NCBI RefSeq assembly: GCF_000417875.1
Contig: NW_006920883.1
Location: 61,987 to 125,986, forward strand
Origin: Pseudozyma flocculosa PF-1
Lineage: Eukaryota > Basidiomycota > Ustilaginomycetes > Ustilaginales > Ustilaginaceae
Direction of reading: 5' to 3'
Length of the DNA: 64,000 bases
The notes under the pieces were generated by a model. It was not told the DNA's origin, did no database searches, and worked only from the letters and a program-made list of their open reading frames with translations. Shown piece by piece: positions 55,945 through 64,000 of the stretch (positions are counted from its first letter, which is position 1; each line of letters begins with the position of its first letter). The position numbers and the translations under genes were made by a program.

Positions 55945-58412
55945 CCTTGGAATCGATTCGATTCAGCGGGCCACATTCATGTACACGGACTCGTTATTTC
56001 GTACAACACGGCACGTACGGTGCTACTGTCCATCCATGGCCACTGTGCGCCGGCTCATTCTTGCTCATTGAACGGCTGCACCTGCTGCGTATTCAGGTGG
56101 TGACGCTAGGCGATAGGCGGCGAGAGGAGGTTCCTACTGTAATGGGTCGTCAAGTCTTGTCTGTTCGGGCAAACGCAGACACGAGAGGAGGAGACAAGAG
56201 GCGATGAAGGTGCCTTTGCCGTGCGGCGGAAGCGTCCGGCATCCGGCCCATGCCCATCTTTTGTACCAGGCTTGACGAGGCGGGGTTGCCCCTGTGCCAC
56301 TAACTTGTTCAGCTGGGGTTCACCCACCCAGACACGGGGGCGTTGCCGTACGGCCAAGCCAGGTCAGGCCAGGCAGGTGATGAGGTCCGTTTCTGGCGAG
56401 GGCATCACCGTGTTGCTCGAACCGCATGCGATCCGCCCCGACGAGGCTCTGAGATCGGAGCCCCCCGCCGCCGCCGCACGCCCCGCCGCCATCTTGCTTG
56501 GCTCCCTTTCCCGTCAACGCAAGCGGGCCTCGATGGTGGAGACTCGGAACCCGACCCGAAGTCGGAAGCCACAGCCATCCGCACCGCCGATGCTTCCGTC
56601 TGAAATCACCGGCCGGATACCCACCCGCGCCATCTTGTCGTCGTCGTGTCGTCGGCCCAGCGGCCTCGGCGGTCGAGCCGGGCGAGCCGGCATGTGCGCA
56701 AGTGGCCACGGCGGCCCCGAGGGAGGGCGGCCACCGTATCGCACCGACCGACTGTACCGCCGTCGGTCTGTCGCGGGCCGCGTACGCTGTGCCTGCGCCG
56801 TCCGCCTGTTCCTGCGGCGGGACCAGGACTGCGGTGCCGCAATCATGCGCCCCTCCCTGCGGCGACCATGCGCTCCCAGCCCTGATTTCTTAGCTTGCTT
56901 GCTTGTTCGATCGGTTGGCGCGCTGGAGACCTCCTGCTCGGGTCTCACCGAGACATGCCGCAGCGGCCGTGAGGAAAGAGCTTAACTTGCCACAGTCCGA
57001 GTGTAGTTTGCTTGCTTGCTGCTGCTCGGGCCTGGTTCGATCGAGACCAGGGTGTACCCTCACCTACATATATATGGACATATCTGGCTGCGCAGCCAGC
57101 TCATTCGGGTCGGACCTTGCTCCGATGGCGGAGAGCGAAATGCTCACAGCGAAGCACACAAACGCACGCGCGGTCGCGTGTGCCGCACCGAAGACTCGCC
57201 GAAGCCAAGCTAAGGCATACGCCGCCAAGCTACATGACGGAAAAGGCTCCGAGCAAGAGGTACTCTACGAAGGGAGGGTCAGAGGCGGGGCGCAGGCCGA
57301 GCCTAAAGAGCATCGAGAGGGAGGCTCAGGCGGATAGCAGGCCGGCGTGTGCTCCCCTCCCTCCCTCGGTGGCCTTCGCTGTTGTCGACGGGCCTCTCTC
57401 ACAACGACGGCGCATCGGGGACTCGACGTCGACCGCCCTACAGACCACTCGTTCGTCCGGGCCCTTTGTTGACGATCTCGACGGCCGGCGAGCATGGCAA
57501 CGCTGGCGGCCTTCCACCCTCTCATGGCAGTCTGTCCTGCCATAGCCTATCACGGTCGGTGCATGCATGCGCATCGTCCGCTCCGACTTTCCGCGGAGGT
57601 CGACACCCGCGCGGACGGATGGCGGTACCGGAGGTGGGCACGGTTCGGTACACGCGGAGTACGCCGAGTGGTGGGGACAGGCACCGAGGACCACGCTGCC
57701 AGGGGAGCAGAAGCCGGGGACGAGATGAGGCTATAGGTTGGCAAGCAGACTGGCCGGATGGCAGGCGCTGGAGCATGCATGCGTAGGTAGGCGCAGGAAC
57801 CAGCTCCCTGATCTGTAGGCCGGCAGGCAGGCAGGAAAGCACGCGCAAGGGGCCGATAGGGTGCAGATGTTTGGGCACCTGGGTGCTTGCTCTTTGCTTG
57901 CGCGGTTGTCCGCCTGTCGGCGACGTTTCTGGCATGGGCCCTGTGCTGGCCGGTACACGGGGCCACCCAGGTGGAGGCGGGAAGCAAACTCACGCCCGCG
58001 AGGCCGCCAGCCAAACGGCGAGACGGCCGTCGTCGGCCTCAGTCGTCGCCGGCGTGCGGTGAGGTAGTGGCCGTTTGCGGGCTCTGCCTGTGGCTTGGCT
58101 TGGCTTTGCTTTGCTCTGCTCAGCTCTGCTTTGGTTTGCTTTGCTTCTTGGCTTGGCTCACGGCGCCGCCCCCGCTTGGCTGTTTGGATCGCTGCGCTGT
58201 TTGGGTCCCCTCTTACGCTGCAAGCCTTGCTCTCCCGACGCAGGCCGGGTTGTAGATGAACTCGCAGCCAGGTCGGCCGGCAAGGGGGCAAACAAGCAAG
58301 CAGGGTTGAGATCGATCGTATGTGGCTTCTTCAGGAACGGAAGGGCGTAGGGGGCAGCGCCAGCATAGCGGGCCAGGGCAAATCGAAGACAGGCGGCGGC
58401 CCTTCAGGCAGT

Positions 58413-58439
58413 CAGGCAGGCAGGCAGGCAGGCGGGCAG
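58413..58439. repeat. CAGG/GGCA tetranucleotide array
   Basis: About six units with a GCGGG interruption like the one at 10611; another array of GCCT units lies at 59688-59707. Confidence 0.85.
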
Positions 58440-60585
58440 CTGGTGAGGAAAAGAAGCAAGCAGGAACCTGGAAATCATGCGACCGGAAAGACGGGCGTGC
58501 GTTTGGCCCCGTCCGTCCGTCCGTCCGACGACCAAGGGCGGGCAGGCGCAGGAAGCCCAGGCTAGGGCAGGTAGGCAGGGAGCAAGCGATGATGGGAGCC
58601 GGCGCTCGGGTTGCGACCCAGGCATGACGATGGTCAGACAGCCAACTGCGACAGCGCAGCAACAGATACACCAGCAGTCGGACGTGCGGCTTGGGCCTGG
58701 CCGGCCTGGCTTGCGGCCTGCTTTGGGAGGCCGGGGCTGGCGCTGGCGAACTCCCTTACGTCCGGAGGCGGGTCAGGGTCGAGGGGCCAAGAGGAAATAG
58801 CGGTACCGCAACCGCCGTTCGGGATCATCCGCGGCGGGCCCCTCTTGCTGTGAACCCTCGTTGAGCTTGCCCTTCTTAGCTCGCAATTGCTTTGCTGTTT
58901 GCTTGCTCTGCTCTGCTTGTTCTGCTTGCCTCGCCTCGCTCCTCGCCGGCTCTCCGAATGCCTGAGTGTCCTTGCCGCTTGTGCCCCTCCCTAGTGGCCC
59001 CAAATTGCTGGCCGCGGCCGCTGCTGCCAAAGCCGCTTTGGGCGCCGTTGCGCGGCCGGTCTCTTGCATGCTGGCCGCGGCCATTCCCCTACCTGTTGTG
59101 TTTGTGAGCCGATGATGGCGAGTCGAGAGATGAAGACTGCATCGGGTTGGTTGGCAGCGGTGCGCGGCTCGATGTTGGGTCGGGTGGTGATGTTGTGAGG
59201 CGGGCCCGTGGGCCGTGGAAGCCAGAGGCAGTCGGACTCGAAGCTGAGAAGATGAAGGCTGGGTGGCTGCCCTCGGGCGTCGACCCAGCCAGGCCAGCCA
59301 GCCCTCATCGACGGCGGGTTTTCCGCTCCACAGACACCCAGCCTTTGCTTGCCGCTTGGCCTGGCCTGACCTGCCTGCCCGTCCGCCCAGCTATTCGCCG
59401 CTGCCGCCGCTTCCATTCTGGTTCCCCAGCTATTATTCTGGCGTCGGCGGCGGTGGCGGCGGCGGTTCAGCAGGAGCCAGCAGCAGAAGCAGGAGGCGGC
59501 CGGCAGCACGCCCTGCCCTGCCCTGCGCTACATCTCGGTAGCTTGCGCTGCTTGCTTGAGCTGCACTCTGACCTCGTCGGCCCTTCCGCTGCGAGGCCGC
59601 CCCAGAGCCTTGGTCGTCGGACGGCAGCCCGACTCACGGGCTTGGCAGGCAACCCTCCGCTCCCGCCCACCCTCGCCCCCGCCCCCCGCCTGCCTGCCTG
59701 CCTGCCTTCGCGCTCCTCTGTTCGGGCTGCTCGTTCCTTCGCGGCGTTGCTTGCCCTCCTTCTCGTTCTCCTCCTCCTTCTTCCTCCTCCTCCTCCAGCT
59801 CCCCCGTCCTGCTCCTCCTCTTCCTCTTCGTCTGCTCTCTCTCACCCCTGTCATCGCTCCGTCGAATCATCCCCATCTGCCCCGTGCCTTGGTCCCTCGA
59901 CCATCGGTGCTCCCTCCGTCTGAGCCTCTTGCACTTCCGTCCCCACCATAGGCACCGCCGCCCGCGCCCTCTGGACGACCCACGCACCCACCGCACCCAC
60001 AGAAGCCACCCACGCTCTCTCGACTGCTCGCCGCTGCGACACACCCCGGCTGCCTGCTCTCGTTTTCGATCCCTCAGCGTTCCTCCCCTGGCAGTGGCTA
60101 TCGCCCACCCCCACGACCTGCGGCCCAACGTCCACGCTTGCGCTGGACCTGGCGCCAACCCATCGCTCCGACCGAGATTACTTCCCCAGTGCATCGGGTG
60201 CTGCTCCCCACACCGACCGCCCCACCGAAACACACCGCGCGAGCCCATAATAGGTGCCTTTCGGTATAGCACCGCCAGCCTCGTCGCACGCTCCACGCAC
60301 ATACACGCACGTTTGCTCCGACCGCATCTTGCTGCCAATACGCCCTTGTCCCTGCTGGGCATCACGACAATCGCTACCACGCCCTCTGACTGCCGAGTTG
60401 CCAGAGATCATCTCACCGCCATTCAATCCGGTGCTACATCTGTGACCGACACTGATTCGCGCTTCCTTGCCGATACTTGATCGCTTGAACGCATCTCAAA
60501 CGACGCAAGCCAGCACTCGCACACCCACCGCGACCGCCAAGCCATCGACACAGAACGGACTCAGCTTTCCTCGCAGCCGGGGGCT

Positions 60586-62981
60586 ATGAACAAGGCGAAC
60601 CCTGCTGGCAAACCTACGCCGACCAAGCCTTCCATGACGGAGGCCATGGCGGTCGCTCAACCGCAGGACCGGCCCGCACTGCCGCCCATCTCGAGCTTCA
60701 CCGACGACATGACGCAGCGTGGAGGCAGAGGCGAGCAATGGCCGACGCCGCCCCACTTTGCCGCCTCGCACCGCCTGCCAAAGGGTGGACCCAGCGACGA
60801 CCGCAGCCTGCCGCCTTTCCGCGACCCTCGCGACTGGCAACCGCCGAGCCACGGCGGGCCCGGCCAACATCGAGTCGCATCGCCCGAGACGTCGGGTGCC
60901 ATGAGCCCTCGCACCTCGCGCTTGCCCCGCTCACGCTCGCGCCCGGCCGGCCCGAGGGCACGCAGCTGGGCAAACGGCCGATGGACGAGGCCGACGACGA
61001 CCTCTACCGCCCTCTGCCTCGCGCTCACGCCGTCTCTCCACGACGGACAAACGCCTTGCAATACTCGTACCGAGATGCTCCCGAAAGCGAAGACACCTAC
61101 CGAGGGCCCGGGATGCCGCGGCGGCCGATCGAAAAGAACGGCGCACCCTCGCTGGCACCAGAAGAGGATCGGTACTGGCCACGGCCCGTCGAGAACAGCC
61201 CGGACCCCAGGTTCTCTGGTCCCCCTCTGCCCACGGGGGACGAGGGCTTCGAGCATTCGAGGTCGGGACGGGCCTCTTACCCTGGCAGGCTCTCCGAGGG
61301 AGATGGCTACCCACCGCGCCCGCGCGACGACGGGATCCTCGCCCGAGACAGGTCGGGGCCGTGGCGCGACTGGGAGGGTCCTGCGCCGCACGCAACTCAG
61401 CATCGCTTCGGCGCCTCGTACCCCTCCGACTTCCACCATGGTGCCAAGTCGGAGCGACGCGACGGCGAGCCAGGATTCGGCCCCGAAGATCGCCGTAGAG
61501 GGACGATCGGCGCCTTTCCCGAGGGCCTGGCGCCTGGCGGCCCAGGATACGGTGCCCAGGCTGTCCGGTCCCCCGTGCCCCCCTTCGCCTCGCCGCGAGA
61601 CTTCCATCCCGGTCCGCCGCCGCCGCGGTCTGGTTTCCCCGCAGGGCGCGAGGGTCCTCCCCCCGGCCCTTCGGGCGCCACGATGCCCCTCGCACCTCCC
61701 CTTGCTCGGCCTGCCTCGACCGTCGGACTGATGTCGGTGCCCGGAAGTGCATCTGCTGGCCCGGTCCCAGCACCGACCCCGGCCGCGGCTGCGGCGACGC
61801 CGAGCGCCAACCGTCGTGTCGCCCACCTCCTCTCCGAGCAGCGTAAGTACCCGTGCCGTCGTTTGAACGCGCCAGCCCGCTGCACGATGCCAGATGGCCA
61901 GCTGACTAGGTCGTTTGGCGCAATCTCTCTCCGCCTGTGACCATCAGGACGGCGCGAGTCGATCAACACGGGCTTCGAGGATCTTCGCCAGACGTTGCCC
62001 GCTTGCCGCGACGGTCAGGACAGCAAGGCGACTGTGCTACGCCGGGCGGTAGAGGTGAGTCGTCCGCCCTTGCCAGCGACAGCCCCTAGCGTCAAGCTCG
62101 GCGCGCATGAGCTGACCATTGCGTCCCCTGACGCTGCTTACCTCGCAACTCGACGTCCGCAGTACATCCACGAGCTCGAGTCGATCATCCAGCAAACGCA
62201 TCGCATGCGTGCCAATAGCGGCGGGGTCGACTTTGACTCGCGCAGCCCGCCTCGCGACCACGACCCCTACGGCGGCCACCATCACCCTGGGCGGCCGGAT
62301 CACGATCCCCGTGGCAACCCAGGACCCAGAGGCGGCGGATCCTCCCGGCGAGACACGGCCAGCAGCGGACACTCGGACGACCGCACCATGATCAACGGCG
62401 TTCCTGGCCATTCCTACCGCCGCGACATGGAAGCTTACCGCGCCGGGCCGACGCAGCCCCTGCCTCCGTCGCCCCTTGGCCGCGTCCCCGGCGGGCCAGA
62501 GTACGATCCGATGGCCGCTCCCGCTCCATACGACGGCTGGACTGCTGACCCGGGCAGACAACCCGGTCACTTTGCCGCGCCTCATGAGGACACTCGCCAC
62601 GGTCAGCTCGGTCTGAAGCGATCCAACTCGGACCCAGAGGAGAGCGAGGCCGTGGCGCGAGTGCGCAGGAAGCTCGGCGAGGTGGATGGGACGCCGCAGC
62701 ACTCGCCTTCGGGATCGCCGCAGATCAGATCGCCAGCGACGGCATCCTCTACCTCGAGGCGATCCGAGTACCGCCTGCAGCGCGAAGGGGGGGACGCCAT
62801 CGCTGCTCCCCGCTCCGCCGAGGCGGGTGGCGAGACTAATTCCAGCAGCAACGGCGCCAGCATACGATTGCGTACAGGGCTTGGCATCGAGGCGGCGCAG
62901 CGTGCCGAGGATGGTTCGAGCCACTCGGCCGTACCTCGGAGGGCTAGCAACAGCATCTTCATCGAGAGGCGGCCGACATAA
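60586..62981 (+). CDS. bHLH transcription factor
   Basis: Exons: 60586-60873 (tentative end), 60966-61842, 61948-62054 and 62163-62981, giving 696 aa. The bHLH domain is built across three exons: RRVAHLLSEQ, then RRRESINTGFEDLRQTLPAC and QDSKATVLRRAVE, then YIHELESIIQQ. The basic region has the Glu and Arg residues typical of E-box binders, so it should be a nuclear regulator. The long N-terminus (LPPISSFTDD, then Pro/Gly/Arg-rich) and the C-terminus are low in complexity. The two bHLH introns are canonical. The junction between exons 1 and 2 is not secure: the frames on either side differ, and the only phase-fitting intron uses the weak donor GTCGCA (60874-60965, 92 nt). An assembly indel near 60880-60960 would also explain it. 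The 5' flank is pyrimidine-rich for about 800 bp, and 12.7 kb separate this gene from Ku80. Confidence 0.8.
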
Positions 62982-63051
62982 GGGCGTTGTCCGGCTCGCG
63001 GCTCTGTCGCGTGCCGCTCGAGCCTGGTGCAAAGCGCAGCGCGCAATTGCC

Positions 63052-63426
63052 CTATTTGGCAAACACAAACGAGGCGTCGACGTCGGACGGCAGCAGGGTG
63101 CCGTCCGAGCTAAGGGCGTCGAGCAGACGAGGGCGGCCTGACTCGTCTCGAACGGCCCAGACGTTCGAGGTTGCGCCCTCTCTGCTTCTTTTCTGCGGCA
63201 TCCATTTGCAAGAGCCAGGGATCAAAAAAGTCATCGTATCGTCACCACCGCCGGCCCCACCACCACCACCGCCGCCGCCACGACGGCATCCATCTGTAAC
63301 ATGTCCGGGTCCGTATTGCTCCTGTATCTCTGGGCGGGTTTTCTCATTCACCTCAAAAAGGGGTCCCACGTCTCCGCTGCGCCGTTGCGCCGTTGCTATA
63401 ATAGGTTGTTGTGTTTCGTCGATCAA
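63052..63426 (-). CDS. Possible 3' exon of an unidentified minus-strand gene
   Basis: A frame open from at least 63426 to a TAG at 63052 reads like coding sequence in parts (DVGPLFEVNEKTRPEIQEQY, then a Gly run, then FLIPGSCKWMPQKRS and NVWAVRDESGRPRLLDALSS). It has no ATG start; 63426 is only the point from which I could follow it. CTATTATAG near 63398 or GTGCAG near 63500 could be splice acceptors. An Asp-rich tract encoded by GTC repeats at 63597-63640 may belong to an upstream exon. I recognise no family, so this is tentative. Confidence 0.35.
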   Translation of the reverse strand: MIDETQQPIIATAQRRSGDVGPLFEVNEKTRPEIQEQYGPGHVTDGCRRGGGGGGGGAGGGDDTMTFLIPGSCKWMPQKRSREGATSNVWAVRDESGRPRLLDALSSDGTLLPSDVDASFVFAK

Positions 63427-64000
63427 GGGAGCGGGAAGGGGAGGCCGGGAAGCCTCGGGGTGCGCGCAGTGCCACGACGCCGGCTGTGCGTGGGTCTCCT
63501 CTGCACGTCTGCCTGCCTGTACATATGTATACTCTCTCTCTCTCTATGCGTTCCCACGGGGTTTTCCGGTTCAAGAGGGCTCGATTTGCTGCTGCCGTCG
63601 TCGTCGTCGTTGTCGTTGTCGTCGTCGTCGTCGCGATCGTCTGTGAGCGCAGTCTGCGCAGCGGGGAGCGGCGGGCCGATCCGAGCCGAGAGAGGGGGAG
63701 CGGCCACTACGTCGGCGTCTAAGCTGGGCGGGCAACCCAGGCTGCCGCCGGAGCCGGCAGAAAGCCGCTGCGGTCCGTGCGTGCGTGGGCAGGCCTGCAT
63801 GCATATGATGGCTCAGCCAGCCAGCCTCTCTCCTGGTCTCGCTCCTGGCCTTCCTGACTTCGGTCGGGTGTGATCCGGCAGGGGATAAGATTGGGTTCCT
63901 TGATGGCCACCGCGCGAGCCCAAGGCCCCTGCTGCACCTCCCTTTCCCTCCTCTTCGCCACTCGCCACCACCTTCATCGCCATCACCCGTCTTTCCTCCC
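63427..64000. other. Right-edge sequence, unassigned
   Basis: It holds a GTC/GTT trinucleotide run (63597-63640), a short CT-dinucleotide run near 63531-63545 and no reading frame I can support. It may contain upstream exons of the gene ending at 63052. Confidence 0.4.

Larger units (their letters stand above)
49373..56141. repeat. Cluster of 13 TACTGTA/TACAGTA words
   Basis: Positions of the 7-mers: 49373, 50055, 50118, 50918, 52566, 53009, 53234, 54136, 55201, 55631, 55636, 55645 and 56135. Both orientations occur. Five further copies lie at 10835, 11571, 16370, 16515 and 16524. None falls in an exon. From base composition I would expect about three in the whole window. Confidence 0.8.
47864..60585. 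other. 12.7 kb gene-poor region
   Basis: No reading frame here has a recognisable domain. The longest ones (49293-50531 and 49372-50334 on minus, 56221-56985 and 59147-59923 on plus) overlap frames of similar size and lack in-frame GTGAGY...AG pairs. It contains a TGCGG pentamer run (47932-47960), 13 TACTGTA/TACAGTA words between 49373 and 56141, a CCCCG run (50378-50399), a GTACAG hexamer run (51577-51600), a 21-bp tandem duplication (55903-55944), GCTTT/GCTCT-rich sequence (58095-58160) and CAGG/GCCT arrays (58413-58439, 59688-59707). The last 800 bp are strongly pyrimidine-rich and look like a long leader of the bHLH gene. It may also hold long non-coding RNAs or fast-evolving genes that I cannot recognise. 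Confidence 0.5.

Noticed and set aside
56221..56985. 254-codon plus-strand reading frame
   Set aside because: Overlapped by similar minus-strand frames, Arg/Pro/Ala-rich throughout and without any motif.
57025..57060. GGTTCGATC word that resembles a tRNA B box
   Set aside because: The surrounding bases do not form a T arm of correct size and no A box or acceptor stem is present.
59147..59923. 258-codon plus-strand reading frame upstream of the bHLH gene
   Set aside because: It runs through GCCT and CTC repeats in a pyrimidine-rich leader and has no recognisable content; more likely 5' leader.

Overview
This 64 kb window is GC-rich nuclear DNA from a filamentous or dimorphic fungus. The genes carry many short introns (mostly 90-130 nt, donors nearly all GTGAGT or GTGAGC). 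The proteins are long and padded with Ser/Pro/Ala/Asp-rich low-complexity stretches. Several families point to a basidiomycete: a TRAPPC11/foie-gras protein, a PRCC-like protein and a TDG-type glycosylase. My best guess is Ustilaginomycotina (smuts and relatives), but no rDNA or marker gene fixes this. I resolved 13 protein genes plus one possible partial exon. I saw no tRNA, rRNA, CRISPR array, intact transposon or bacterial operon.

Layout. 1-10 kb: a 7-TM receptor-like gene running off the left edge (-), an EB1/Bim1 microtubule plus-end protein (+) and a homeobox transcription factor (-). 10-28 kb: a TDT-family dicarboxylate/sulfite-type transporter (-), the mitochondrial citrate/oxoglutarate carrier YHM2 (+) and a Ser/Pro-rich protein of unknown function whose coding repeat contains the assembly gap (+). 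These are separated by long non-coding stretches. 28-48 kb is compact: TRAPPC11 (-), a PRCC-like protein (-), a TDG/MUG mismatch DNA glycosylase (+), an HST3/HST4-like sirtuin (-), an isochorismatase-family hydrolase with 16-nt and 5-nt exons (+) and Ku80 (+). 48-60.6 kb: a 12.7 kb stretch without a supportable gene. 60.6-63 kb: a bHLH transcription factor (+). A possible 3' exon of a minus-strand gene lies at 63.1-63.4 kb.

How the genes relate. There is no operon or biosynthetic cluster. Three genome-maintenance genes lie within 12.5 kb: TDG (base excision repair), an HST3/4-type sirtuin (which in yeasts removes H3K56 acetylation) and Ku80 (end joining). TDG shares a 266 bp divergent promoter with the PRCC-like gene and is convergent with the sirtuin. 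YHM2 and the TDT transporter are divergent organic-acid carriers, but 6.1 kb separates them.

The signal least explained by genes is a short word, TACTGTA (reverse complement TACAGTA). I found it 18 times, all in the gene-poor stretches and 13 of them between 49.4 and 56.1 kb. Two copies of the same 16-bp inverted repeat, TACTGTA-CA-TACAGTA, lie 39 kb apart in opposite orientation.
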